In this document: one piece after another, positions 34,087 through 45,751 of the stretch
How the letters are laid out: each line of letters starts with the position of its first letter
Position numbering within the stretch: the stretch's first letter is position 1
NCBI GenBank assembly: GCA_032622095.1
Contig: CP136069.1
Location: 108,652,278 to 108,716,277 of the forward strand
Reading direction: 5' to 3'
Source of the DNA: Siphonodentalium dalli
Lineage: Eukaryota; Mollusca; Scaphopoda; Gadilida; Siphonodentaliidae
DNA: 64,000 nucleotides
The notes under the pieces: model-generated
Told to the model about the DNA's origin: nothing
What the model saw: the letters and a program-made list of their open reading frames with translations, nothing else
Databases searched by the model: none
Made by a program: the position numbers and the translations under genes

Positions 34087-35178
34087 GCGACATCAAGACA
34101 AGTTTATTTATTTAAGTTTTACGTTTCTGGAAGGTTCTTTTGTAATAGTGTGGTGAAGGAATTTTTTCACCCCACCGTCCCATATGCAAAAAGACATAGA
34201 TTAATGTCATCTCCACTGCACTAAGGTCCATATGAGGTCCCAGTACCATACATATGGTGTTTTTGTTGTTATAAATACTCAAAATGTGTTTTAAACTGTT
34301 ACAAATGTCAAATAAGTGCTCAAAGTAAAACATTTGCATGGGTCACCCACCCCGAAATACCTTCCTGTAAATTTCGTATTACACCCCTCCCCACCCCCCC
34401 CCCCCCCCCCCCCCATTTATCATTTATTTACGCTTAAGCCCTAATTGCCTATTTACGGCCATGGAAATGGTATATATCTGTGCAGGAGATGTCCCTTTAA
34501 TAAAATATACTACAGCTCTGGGAGTGAGGCACTTATTAGGACACCAGGGACAGAAATTTTCTTCAACTATTGAGTCTGTATGGGGCTACTACTTTGGGCC
34601 CATGATAATATACTATGAGATTGACTCAAATCAGCCACAATCAGAGGGAAGTAAGGGAGAGCAAGTTTGGTATTTAATTGTTAGACGCATATTTGTACTT
34701 GAGTGCAAATGATTTATGCTTAAGTGCAAATATTTGCAAATAAATAATAAATATGATTTGCGCTTTAAGAGCAAATAAATTGATAGACACATATTTGCGC
34801 TTTAGTGCAAATGATTTGTGCTTAAGGGCAAATTGTTTTGTGCTTAAGGCCAAATTGTTTTATGCTTAATCGCAAATGATTTGCGCTTAAGCGCAAATAA
34901 ATAATAAATGTGAAAAGGGCCTCCCATAGTTGCCCACTTGCGATCAACTTCGCCTCAAAATTATGGACTTACATGTATTGTGCAGATAAAATACTGTTAA
35001 TCAATTAGAGAACTTATATATTTGATTTTCCGTTGATAGTAACTAGCCCATCTGAGAATAACTTTTGGAAACTCAGTCAATGTGGGAAAAAAAAAATCCA
35101 CCCCTACTATTATTTGGGCCTGCATGTAACGAGACCTTCAACTTCAAGACGACAAGAGTAAGGCCTAAATTTTTTTTT
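34087..35178. repeat. Non-coding stretch with poly(C) run and TTTGCGCTTAAGCGCAAA-type array
   Basis: A poly(C) run of about 20 bases lies near 34394. From 34675 to 34910 variants of ATTTGCGCTTAAGCGCAAAT recur several times, the last (34879-34898) a perfect 20-bp palindrome. A related perfect palindrome is at 14543-14562. An open frame at 34461-34712 has no recognisable motif. Confidence 0.45.
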
Positions 35179-35250
35179 TTAATATTGCCTGTTGGAATTT
35201 GTGTGGATATCAATTTCAATTTTATAGCGAAGAGTGGTACAATTTTTTAC

Positions 35251-35551
35251 CTCTTTTTTTTTCACGACGACATCTTCACCATCGGCATCGTCTTCGCTAC
35301 TTGACAACACAAGTTCTGCCGACAAAATCGACACTTTCTTCTTGCCAATCTTGGGCTGGTTCTGACAGCTCATTTTGCTTGTTCCACATTTGCAGCCTCT
35401 GCTGCAAAATGTCCCCGCATCCAAACAGGGACACGATGTCCGCAACGAACGAGACGTGCATGGCCGACTTCCTCCACGCGCATACATTCCCGCATGAACA
35501 ATTAACAGCCACCGGATCGCTTCCAAATCTATTTTTTAAACGTTCCGCCAT
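35251..35551 (-). pseudogene. Cys-rich protein exon with a single-base frameshift
   Basis: ATG at 35551-35549 (AAAATGG context) starts MAERLKNRFGSDPVAVNCSC GNVCAWRK. One extra base near 35467 then shifts the frame; the next frame continues RPCTSRSLRTSCPCLDAGTF CSRGCKCGTSKMSCQNQP and an acidic/lysine tail (SSSEDDADGEDVVVKKKE). A donor-like GAG|GTAAAA follows at 35250-35249. The two frames complement each other perfectly as one Cys-rich protein (C.C...C, C.C...C...C.C). This is therefore a first exon broken by a frameshift, or a real exon with a sequencing error. Function unknown; compare 26800-26965. Confidence 0.5.
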
Positions 35552-35559
35552 TTTTATAT

Positions 35560-36385
35560 TATTAATGCCTGTCCGTCAGCATTATTTTTAGATCGATGAT
35601 ACATTCTGGTCTTTCTGACCCTTGACCCTTCGACCAATGCTTGCAATATCTAAACACCGATTTACGATGAAGGCCTGGGTTTGCTGGTGCGCGCGCCACC
35701 ATGGCAATCCGATTATTCTGGGCAAGAATAATTTCATATATAAATAACAGTTCTATCACTTTAACAGATAAATATTATTATTTTGTTTTTGTTTTTTTGG
35801 TAGCTATGGGTGAACACAAGCTGTATCGCAAATATGCTATGCTCACCCATAGCTGGCAACAACCTACACACATGCCCAGCTGGTGGCTATTCCTGGTCTC
35901 CCATTTTCGACTTTCGCGACACGGGCAAAAAAAACAAAACAATTTATAACATTTAGTGCATACAAAAAGACATAGACTGATAGCGGGACTCAGAGCACAA
36001 ATATAAATTAAATCTAGTGATGGGCGGTTTTGAAATTTTGACTCGGTTACGGTTTCGGTTTGGACTAAAAGAGTTGACTCTCGGTTTTCGTTTCGGTTTT
36101 TTAAAGTACTAGTAGATTGCGTATATGTGTTGAGAAGAGAGCTCAGTGTGCCAAGATTCGGTAGGTATTAATTAAGTATGAAGTCAATTGTACCGATATC
36201 AAGGGGATCGTGCTATGTTGCAGCTTGGGTCCTCTGCTGCATCTGCCTTTGGCCTCTCCACTCAGTCCCTATCAATACTCTCTGGGTAATAACTGGTTCT
36301 GCCAATACATATATTCAGTTAAGTGCAGAGAACCACTGCAGGTGGGAATGAAGCATATAAAAACACTTAAAACACAGAGTGATTA
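35560..36385. other. Non-coding stretch with one short hairpin
   Basis: GCTATGGGTGA (35803-35813) pairs with TCACCCATAGC (35843-35853). A degenerate TTTCGGTTT-type repeat lies near 36040-36100. No gene recognised. Confidence 0.4.
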
Positions 36386-36589
36386 CTGTTACCAACATGA
36401 CATATTTAAATTAATCCCGCCGTACCCCAACGCGATGTAATTTTGGTACCATGTGTTGCGTTCTAAAAATAGGTCGTTTGCAGTGGATTCATAGAGATGA
36501 CGAAATATGAGTGCGACAGAGTAGATTGTTTGATCGAAAGCATTTGAATTACGTCACAAGACTCGACTTGATGCTGGCTAATATATATA
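36386..36589. repeat. ~205-bp direct repeat, left copy (partner at 49396-49600)
   Basis: ACATATTTAAATTAATCCCG, GTTGCGTTCTAAAAATAGGT, GATGACGAAATATGAGTG and TTTGATCGAAAGCATTTGAA occur in the same order and orientation as at 49396-49600. The copy ends abruptly where the CATCCCAGTGGGCAC element begins. Confidence 0.65.
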
Positions 36590-37065
36590 CATCCCAGTGG
36601 GCACATGACGTCATATTTACGTTAGACCCAAACGTTGGATTTACATCGGATTACGGTTGGATATGAAAGTTAGATAGACGTCATATTCTGACGTTGGATT
36701 TACGTTAGATCCAAACGTTGGATTTATGTCGGATTACGGTTGGATATGAAAGTTAGATAGACGTCATATTCTGACGTTGGATTTACGTTAGATCCAAACG
36801 TTGGGTTTATGTCGGATTACGGTTGGATATGAAAGTTAGATAGACGTCATATTCTGACGTTGGATTTACGTTAGACCAAAACGTTGGATTTACGTTGGAT
36901 TATGGTTGGATATGAAAGTTAGATAGACGTCATATTCTGACGTTGAATTTACGTTAGACCCAGACGTTGGATTTACGTTGGATTATGGTTGGATATGAAA
37001 GTTAGATAGACGTCATATTCTGACGTTGGATTTATGTCAGATTATGATGTTGAAACTAACGTTGG
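36590..37065. repeat. 83-bp minisatellite behind a CCCAGTGGGCAC terminus
   Basis: The terminus CATCCCAGTGGGCACATGAC is followed by about five 83-bp units (GACGTCATATTCTGACGTTG at 36677, 36760, 36843, 36926 and 37009) made of TGACGTTGGATTTACGTT-like words. A mirror-image terminus, GTGCCTACTGGGATG, closes a different minisatellite at 47530. I infer terminal arrays of one transposon superfamily. I do not recognise it. Confidence 0.65.
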
Positions 37066-38520
37066 TTGTAACAAAAATAACACATATATGTACAATTGAT
37101 ATTTATTCATGGCAGAAACTGCACGGGGTATATCCGGATAAGACAGCCATTGATGGATAAGACCACCATCGAAATTTTATTGCCTCCATGTCGTGATAAT
37201 AACCACATTTTGTTGTATTTACAGGTCCTTAAATAATTACTACTAAAGTGATTTCTGGTTATTGTACATTCAATAATATATATATTCTCCATGATTTGAT
37301 TACGCTGTTGTACGCTATGTGATTTATTTCGGACAAAACATTAACACATTTCAACTTATTTGATGATATTTCCATTTGGAATTGCATAATCGGTTTATAA
37401 TAATATAACCAAATGTCTCTATGTCACATGTTGGGTATAATCTTCAATAATATTAGCATTAATCTCCGAAAACGTGTTGTTAATACTACAAATTGGCATT
37501 AATATAATGGTCGTGTTTATTTTTATGGATAATACGGCCATCGGGGGAAAAAATCATGCTGGATAATACGGCCATCGATAATGATCGTGCATAAACAAGT
37601 CGGTGTTGTCGTTTTAAAGACACAAACATGTTATAATATGGCATTTAGTACACAATGTTTAATCTGACGTTTAGTACAGCAATAAGGCGACAGGCACAAT
37701 ACGTTATAATAATTGGTTAATTAATCATCGATGACGTATTAGCCTTCCTGCTAAGTTATTGCGATGGTCGTATTATCCGCTTCGATAAACAAGTCGGTTC
37801 TGTCGTTTAGAAAACACAGCATGTTATAATATGGCATTTAGTGCACACACAATGTGTACTTTGACATTTAATACAACAATAAAGTGACAGGCAAGCGCTA
37901 CGTTATAATAACTGATAATAATCGTCTTTTAATCGATGGCCGTATTATCCGTCTGCAAAATTAAAGCGATGGCCGTATTATCCAAAAAAATAACACAACA
38001 ATTACAATAATGGCAATTTGTCATATACAACTCGGGGATCAATGCTAATTGTTATTCAAGATATAGAGGCATTTGGTTATATTATTTCATTGGAAAGGAC
38101 CGATTCTGCAGCTCCAAATGAAAATATCAAATAAGTTGAAATGTGTTAATGTTTTGTCCGAAATAAATCACATAGCATGTACCAGCGTAACCAAATCGTG
38201 GAGAATATGTATATCATTGAATGTACAATAACCAGAAATCACATTAGTAGTATATTATTATTAATTAATTAAGGACCTGTAAATACAACAAAATGTGGTT
38301 ATTATCACGACATGGAGGCAATAAAATTTCGATGGTCGTCTTATCCACCGATGGCTGTCTTATCCGGATATACCCGTGCAGTTTCTGTCATGAATAAATA
38401 TCAATTGTACATATATGTGTTATTTTTGTTACAACCAACGTTTGTTTCAACATCATAATCTGACGCAAATCCAACGTCAGAATATGACGTCTATCTAGTT
38501 TCATATCCAACAATAATCCA
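36985..38520. mobile_element. Large inverted-repeat element with ~470-bp arms
   Basis: The left arm (about 36985-37450) is the reverse complement of the right arm (about 38030-38520) through blocks such as TACAATTGATATTTATTCAT, AAATGTGGTTATTATCACGA (complement on the left) and GACAAAACATTAACACATTT. The right arm ends within one 83-bp minisatellite unit, so the outer tip is lost. The centre (37590-37950) holds two direct ~190-bp units with TTATAATATGGCATTTAGT. A third partial copy of the arm is at 38525-38635. Non-coding. Confidence 0.7.
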
Positions 38521-38639
38521 GTAATAAAGGACCGGTAAATACAACAAAATGTGGTTATTATCACGACATGAAGGCCATAAAATTTCAATGGCCGTCTTAA
38601 TATCCACCGATGGCCGTCTTATTCGGATACACCCTGTGA

Positions 38640-38895
38640 ACTATATCACTGTTAAAACAGAACCGTCAATTTTCACGGCAATTTGGGGACCGGTTGGACT
38701 GTGAATTTTTCAGGTCTTACCGTTAATTTTTTTTACAGCCAATCCGTGAATTTTTCACGGTGTGTCCATTCTTGACTTTACAATTGAACTGTAGAATTAA
38801 ACGGTTATGCCGTTAAAAATTTACAGCAAAACAGTGAATTTTCACGGTCTGCCCATTTATCAGTTACAGCAACACCGTCAAATTCTTAGTATTAG
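38640..38895. repeat. Cluster of CCGTGAATTTTTCACGG-type inverted words
   Basis: The words CCGTCAATTTTCACGGC, CCGTGAATTTTTCACGG and GTGAATTTTCACGGTC recur over about 250 bp, alternating with TTACAGC. No ORF. It looks like the edge of another repeat family. Confidence 0.4.
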
Positions 38896-38982
38896 TCTGT
38901 TCATGTATTGACTTTTGTGGTCATTAATAGGCCTGATGATTGAAAATTGAAAATCTGTTCCTTATAATTTCAAATATATTTA

Positions 38983-39222
38983 CAGTAATGCCCAAATTGA
39001 CCACTTAACCTCAGCAGAATTATGGGTAATTTTTCAGGATTTAGTCGGAAATATGGCTTGTTGCCATTTATTGGAAAGCTCTGTGAGCTTGTTGCCATTT
39101 ATTGGCAAGCTCTCAGCGAGAGCTTTCCGACAAATGGCAACATGCCATATTTCCAACTAAATCCTGAAAAATTACCCATAATTCTGCTGTGGTTAAGTGG
39201 TCAATTACTTTGGGCATTACTG
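38983..39222. mobile_element. pogo-like hairpin MITE, copy 5
   Basis: 240 bp, CAGTAATGCCCAAATTGACC ... TGGGCATTACTG, flanked by TA (38981-38982, 39223-39224). The centre has a small internal duplication of TTGTTGCCATTTATTGG..AAGCTCT. It is the longest copy of the family in the window. Confidence 0.8.
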
Positions 39223-39224
39223 TA

Positions 39225-40685
39225 GCAATATTGTAAATTCAACTCCGGACAGACACATGTATTATGTGAAATGCATACGCAGCTGGGGGTGGTTTCATAC
39301 AACCTCAGTAAAGCTGAAAATGTCTTTGTATGTATTTCATGAGTTATCTAACCTGAAATGCATTAACTTATGAGATAACTTTCTGACTGCACAGTTAGCT
39401 CAACTGCAACTATGCTAATTTCTGCAGTCCAATTTCACTGCTAATATACATGTACCAGTACCGGTATGTATAGTTTGAGTAAGTATAGAGTTTCAATGCA
39501 AATTGCAATCTATTAAATAAAATGCACAGACGGTTATCACATATACTAGTAGGTTAGCACGTTTCCAGGATAGAAAACTCTTTGAAAAAAACATACAAAG
39601 ACAACATCTTTCGCTTAATAGTAAAATGTAAATATTATGTAGACAAATAACATTTAATGAACAGGTCTGATAAACTGATGAAACAGTGACACAACAGTCA
39701 ACATATTCCTCTATCCATTTCTCCATAACAGTATACATATCCTGAAATTCCCATGTCCGGTTGATCAGCCAATGTATTGGCAACAGTATTTGTTCACGAA
39801 AATACAGTTCATTTGAAAGAACATCCGAAATAGCATTGAACAACTAAATTAAACACCACCGTCCTGCAACTGTCAACTTTATATATCAGACAGTACATCA
39901 GTTGCCATCGCATGCTTATGGGAAAGCTGGTTGTCGTCGCTGAGTCTTATATTCAAGGCTTTGAACTGTCTCGTGTATCAGAATATCTCAGTCACTTAAC
40001 TTTCCACAAATCTTGTAACATTATATTCAGTGCATTTCTGTGCCAGTTCCTATTGAACATTCTCGATTTATTGGAACCAGCTGACACCTGCAAGACCGGA
40101 ACAGTCCATAATTCACTAGAATATGTTTGAGATGGTGCTACATGTACACATGTAATAGACCATAATTGTAGATACCAGATTTCATTGAACCATTCAAGGA
40201 ATCTGTTCTTCAGTCACACTCGCGCAAACACACCCTGGGCAAAGACTCCATAGTACCGGCACTGGTACTTCGGTTATTACACATCAACTGGAGAAGATTG
40301 TACCATCCGTATGTTGCGTCCGATGTTTTTTCGCAGATACCGGTACTCGGTTGATGCTAACCCGTGCAAGCTCAGTGTAGCTCCTGAAAGAAAGAATAAT
40401 TTAAAATATTAGTGACTCACTGAATTGCATCATATTATTATAATTCCTAATTATGATTGTTATTAGGGTGACATCTTACCTGTTTGCACTTTTTTCTAAG
40501 ATTCTAAGAATCATATTATGGTATTGTACCAGAGTATATGTAAAAGTTAATTGTAAGAATAATATGACATGACCACTGCCCCACAGACCAAAACATTCAC
40601 ATAATGAGAGAACGTAGCCAATGTAATATTAAATGCACAAACACAGCAGAGTGATTCCAGAATGATTTTTATCACCTGAATAGCA
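39225..40685. other. Non-coding stretch, no gene seen
   Basis: Two frames of 70-116 codons (39493-39843 minus, 39912-40130 plus) lack any recognisable motif. No repeat structure noted apart from ATGTAC simple words. Confidence 0.4.
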
Positions 40686-40689
40686 CTAT

Positions 40690-41307
40690 GTAATATTCGA
40701 GTGTAATAGACGCGTGTAATATCGTCGCGTGCAATGACGTCACGCTGCTCTTTGGGACAAAGTTATCTGTGTTAATTATTGTTGTTTTCGATAAAATTTA
40801 AGCGATTATATGACCATGTGATAAAAAGTATCTCAAACTCGTTCTATTTTATACGGAATTTATCAACCTCGTCCACTAAATTCTATTTGAGCCTCGGTAA
40901 ACCTCGGCTCAAATCGAATTTAGTGAACTCGGTTGATAAATTCCATATAAAATAGAAACTCATGTGAGATCCTCTATCACATAATTTGGCCATAAAAGCA
41001 GTTTCATAATTATCGGTAATAGACACGTTTAATATCAGCGCGTGCGATGACGTCACGGCGTTCTTCAAATAACTTGCGATCGCTGTATTTTATGATTGTT
41101 GTTTTCGATGAATATTTCGCGTTGCTTCGGGTTTATTTGATCATGTGATAAAAGGTATCTCACACTCGTCCTATTTTATACGTAATTTATCAACCTCGTC
41201 CTCTAAATTCTATTTGAGCCTCGGTAAACCTCGGCTCAAATCGAATTTAGTGAACTCGGTTGATAAATTCCGTATAAAATAGAAAACTCATGTGAGATCC
41301 TCTATAT
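40690..41307. repeat. ~330-bp tandem duplication (two units)
   Basis: The units share TAATAGACNCGT.TAATATC, GCGTGCNATGACGTCACG, TTGTTGTTTTCGAT, ATGTGATAAAA.GTATCTCA, the small hairpin TTTGAGCCTCGGTAAACCTC-GGCTCAAA, and TCATGTGAGATCCTCTAT. Unit 1 ends near 40980 and unit 2 near 41307. A third partial copy lies 30 kb away at 10897-10982. Confidence 0.65.
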
Positions 41308-41309
41308 TG

Positions 41310-42010
41310 GTGGCTCATACCAGAACAAATTACTAATACCATGTATAAACGCCACTGAATCAACATCCGGTATGGTCCAGTGACCGAAGATTATAAGCGG
41401 TATGTAGAAAATTGAAAATCGAGACAATATTTATTCATTTTAAATTAGCAATGGGCACCGCCATTAAATTTAAATTATAAATGAAAAAGTCTGAACCGGA
41501 AACAGAACATATATCTGCACACCTATATAATATAACGCACATAGCTATAGAGACGTTTGTTCCGTTTCCCTGGCATTCCTATATTTCAAAATACCATGCG
41601 TATATTCCCCTGGTATTCTATGATGTAGAGAGTATATTGTCCCCTGACTGGCACTTAGATTTTGAAAATACACATGTACATGTATTACAATAGAAGAAAT
41701 CAGAAAACATTGCATATATATTAAAATGCGGCCGATGCGGGTATCGATTTATTGGATGCTATTTTGCAAGAGGAACATAGGGTAACAATGGTATTTGTCA
41801 ATCGATTTCTTGAACGTAATTTAACTAATTTTGATGCACCCGGTGCAAACATACTTTTGAATAAACAACTATTTTGAACGTAGTACTCGTAGCTGGAGAG
41901 CGAATACGGTCAAATTGACCTACCTGCGACCGAATCGACCTGGGATCGAATCGACTCAGCCGAAATGAAATAAAGAGGGCCGAATCGATGCGGGACCGAA
42001 TCGACACATT
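41310..42010. other. Non-coding stretch with CCGAATCGAC words
   Basis: Short repeats of GACCGAATCGAC occur at 41920-42005. The frame at 41481-41693 has no recognisable motif. Confidence 0.4.
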
Positions 42011-43189
42011 CCCGCTGATGTGGTCTATGTCGTACCTTTTTATACAGATCGGCACTCGGAGTGCCTTTCTATATGTATACAGATCGGCACTCCAGTCCCG
42101 CATACCGCGAGAGTTCATCTGCCGAAAATATGTTCATCTGCTTGCGCCTGCTATAATTTTATATCAATGGCGACAGCAAACTTGTCCTTTCCCTTCGAGA
42201 ACATGAGTGAGAAACGCTTCTCGTGAACCACCAACTACCACCAACACGTACTATTCATCTACATGTATCTAAATTATTTTTAGTTTAAATACAATCAAAT
42301 CAGTTTAAATTGGCACCGAAAACAAACACTTTCCGATCTATGGGAACCATGATTTCACCACAGTTGTTGGAAACTTGTCAAAAACCCCGAAAAGAGATGT
42401 CACCACCACTACTTATTAATATAATTGACAAGTAGGGAAAGCTACTGGGCCCACCCATCTCCCATCAAACCTAGACACTACGCCGCCCTAATGATCAGCT
42501 CAAACTGCCCATTAGGGCGGCTAACGGCTCCCTATACCCTGTGTAAAACTATCTATTTCACAACATTTTTCATCTAAACAATGAATGCTAGCCTTATTAC
42601 CTCACCATATATTTTCTGTCGGTACTCCCCGCCACAAGTTGACGCCAAAAGTTCCCACAATCGGCGCACCTAAATGCTTCTATCAGACATTTGTCATTTG
42701 TCAACATCACAAAACACGACTTCCATCTGCCATGTTGTTGATTTGATGACCTTCACACGATCATGTGACGATGCGGGGAAGTCTGAACAAAACAAGGTCA
42801 AACTACTGGATAACCTGATACAATCATTACTCATTTATAGCCGAAGTGTGATATCGCTGAACAGATGATAGGTTGAGAATAGAATAATCCCGACCGCTTA
42901 TACTGTATACCCAATGTTACATTTACATTGAATCTTGATTCCATCGGTGAATATATCCTGTTATTAAGTCTTTAAACTTATATTTTGCATACGTTGTAAG
43001 ATATTACGAAATAGTCTAGATCGTAACCACGATCGGAATAGCCTACTCTGTGAAAAAATGTCATCATGATTACTGCTGATTTCAATGTCGAACAATGGCT
43101 ATTTCTATACACAGGGTTTGAACATGTGGTGACACGACTACTGTTCCAAAAACTGTATTTTTTGAAAATGTTATGCCCAGTAGGCCTAT

Positions 43190-43815
43190 AGCTGTTTGTT
43201 TTCTGTTCTTAGTGTTCATTGGAATGCTAACAGTCATTGTCTAACAAAAATTCATGGCATATACGAATATTAAAGGTACTCAACCCGATAAAACTCCTCT
43301 CAATTACTATTTCAATGGCTTCGGGGGTCAAAAATATTTGATTCGAGTCGAGGAAGTCACCCATCAAAGCTCAGATTTGTTAGATATCGATTTTAGAAAT
43401 CTATTATTTTTCATTATCGGGAATTCTTTCTGGCCCAGTACGTAGTCAATTATTACCATTTGATTATAGAGTTATCCATCCTTGTCTGTTTGAATAGAAT
43501 TTTGGCGTAAAATCTCGAGCATGTTACCAAATTGACGGCAGTTATAAGTACTCATCTCGAGAACATAAGAATTTTCAAAAATCAATATCTAATAACTCTG
43601 AGCTTTGTTTGATGGGTTCCTCGACTCGAATCAAATATTTTTTACCCCCAAAGCCAAAGAAATAGTAATATAGGACCCTCTGATCGGATTGTTGTTGTTG
43701 GAATCTGTTGAGATGGGGACCCTCTTTACGGGTTGAGTACCTTTAAACGTCATTTAAAATGAAATTTAAAAACCTGTGCTCCCTTCAGCACATTTTTTTG
43801 GTATGGCAGGAAGGG
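43190..43815. mobile_element. Diverged copy of the 53.7-kb MITE, split by a TTAA MITE
   Basis: CTGTTTGTTTTCTGTTCTTA...TTCATTGGAA (43190-43230) and AACGTCATTTAAAATGA...CTGTGCTCCCTTCAGCACAT (43745-43800) match 53835-53990 in order. The two parts are separated by the TTAA MITE at 43274-43742. The left terminus is not recognisable. Confidence 0.6.
43274..43742. mobile_element. TTAA-flanked MITE, family AGGTACTCAA, copy 2
   Basis: Ends AGGTACTCAACCCGATAAAA and GGGTTGAGTACCT, with TTAA at 43270-43273 and 43743-43746. The interior matches copy 1 at 7636-8103 (TTTGATTCGAGTCGAGGAAG, ATCAAATATTTTTTACCCCC). The arms are more diverged than in copy 1, and a GTTGTTGTTGGAATCTG insertion lies near the right end. 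Confidence 0.7.
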
Positions 43816-45149
43816 CAAGGTTACTACCTTTTCAATTATTCGGTGAACAAAAACAAGGACCAGTGTACATTAATTGGAAACAAATGCGACTACAACTGAC
43901 AAAATAAGTGTAGTTGATGCAAGTGAACGTTCTTTACAAGTAGTCGGTAACAGTAACACAATGCAAGTTTTTCGTCTCGAAGTTGAAATCAATGCTGAGT
44001 GAATGCAAATGAGTTTCTAAACATTGTATGTCATGGTTAATGGGTCATTCATATGTATTGGTTTATTTGCGCGCTCAATGACTCTTGTTGGAATTACTGG
44101 TTCCTTGTCGCAGGGTGCAAAAATATGAAAACGTACTCAGCTGACCCCTCTAGCACAAATAGCCTACGGTAAACGTTAACATGTACATTATAAGACGAAA
44201 CGTTTCCGGAGATGAATTGGGGTAGGCCTATCTAATTATAAGGCGCGTTATAATTAATATAAAGATGTGATAGCCTGATATCATAGTGCTCGGGCCCAGA
44301 TTGCCATATAATTACATTAATATCCCAGTCACAGTGTATCGGCCTATAGACCTGTATACCCATAAGGTATGCCTAATGCATATTTTCGATCAGTGGTCAT
44401 AACAGATGTCAATTTATCTCCTATTATGATGAAACCACTCAAATATTTCCGTTAAACATATGACAACTGGAAGAAGACATGAATGTGCAAAACAACCTGA
44501 CTCAAGGACTGCCAACGATTGTTTGATCTAAGTAGCAGCCAACCAATAAGTGTCAGCTACAACTAAACAACAACAGAAACATTCAACAAATAATATTATT
44601 GTTCACACAAAATACCCGTGTATACATACCAATAGCGTACGCCTACCGACATAATTACAAGTATCAGACAATATTATGCAGTTAGTTACAAATGGTGAGA
44701 ACAACTGAGCAACACCGCTGAGCTGTGGTGGAAGACGGAGAACAATAGCTGAGATATTGCGAGATATGCTTTAATTGCAGAAATGAAATAGAATGTCTCT
44801 TTAATAAACACCTCTGCGTACGAAAATCGTAACCCGAAAATATTGATTATCCAGTACTTTAGTCTGAAATGTATTTACTGCGGTACTGCCGACCTCGATG
44901 ACAACAAGATGGAGGTCCATGCTTATTTGTATTGTGACAAATGACAAATGTCTGATAGAAGCATTTAGGTGCGCCGATTGTGGGAACTTTTGGCGTCAAC
45001 TTGTGGCGGGGAGTACCGACAGAAAATATATGGTGAGGTAATAAGGCTAGCATTCATTGTTTAGATGAAAAATGTTGTGAAATAGATAGTTCTACACAGG
45101 GTATAGGGAGCCGTGCGGCACTAGAAATGATGAAATACATTTCTAGTGC

Positions 45150-45560
45150 CATCGGGTCTACATCAAACCATGTCACTGCTCGTTTCGTGTTCAATTGCAA
45201 CAATAAAAACATTAATTTCAGAAAAGTACCACTTTATAATTACTTTTATCGTATACAACATCCGAAAACAACTGTGCAACTGTGGGCTGCCGATTCCACG
45301 AGTCGCCATCCGAGAGTCAAGGGCAGATAATTTCAAATGCTATTATCTGCGCTTGACTCTCGGATGGCGACTCGTGGAATCAGCGAGCCGCTGTTGTTTG
45401 GGAAGTTGTATACGATAAAAGTAATTATAAAGTGATAATTTTCTACTGCACTTACAGTAAACATGAAAAGAAATATATATTTTATTACTAGGATGTGGTA
45501 CTTTTCTGAAATTAATGTTTTTATTGTTGCAATTGAACACGAAACGAGCGGTGACATGGT
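45150..45560. repeat. ~400-bp near-perfect palindrome nested in the right arm
   Basis: The left half (45154-45335) and right half (45343-45560) are inverted copies: GAGTCGCCATCCGAGAGTCA against TGACTCTCGGATGGCGACTC, and GTTTCGTGTTCAATTGCAAC against the matching complement near 45545. The two strands therefore encode almost the same chance peptide (SCSIATIKTLISEKYH). The right half has an extra ~55 bp near 45440-45495. Confidence 0.7.
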
Positions 45561-45679
45561 TTGATGGGAGATGGGTGGGCTCAGTAGCTTTCCCTACTTG
45601 TCAATTATATTAATAAGTAGGGGTGGTGACATCTCTTTTCGGTTTTTTTGACAAGTTTCCAACAACTGTGGATTTCACT

Positions 45680-45751
45680 TAGGTCATGCCATGAACCTCT
45701 ACTAAGGCTAACGCCCGTAGAAGCCTTAGTAGAGGATCATGGCATGACCTA
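45680..45751. mobile_element. 72-bp hairpin MITE with 9-bp target duplication
   Basis: TAGGTCATGCCATGAACCTC (45680) pairs with its near-complement ending ATCATGGCATGACCTA (45751) around a CGCCCGTAGA loop. GATTTCACT flanks it directly on both sides (45671-45679 and 45752-45760). A 9-bp duplication suggests a Mutator-like mover; 8 bp plus one chance base would suggest hAT. Half copies are seen near 1308-1345 and 10362-10412. Confidence 0.75.
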
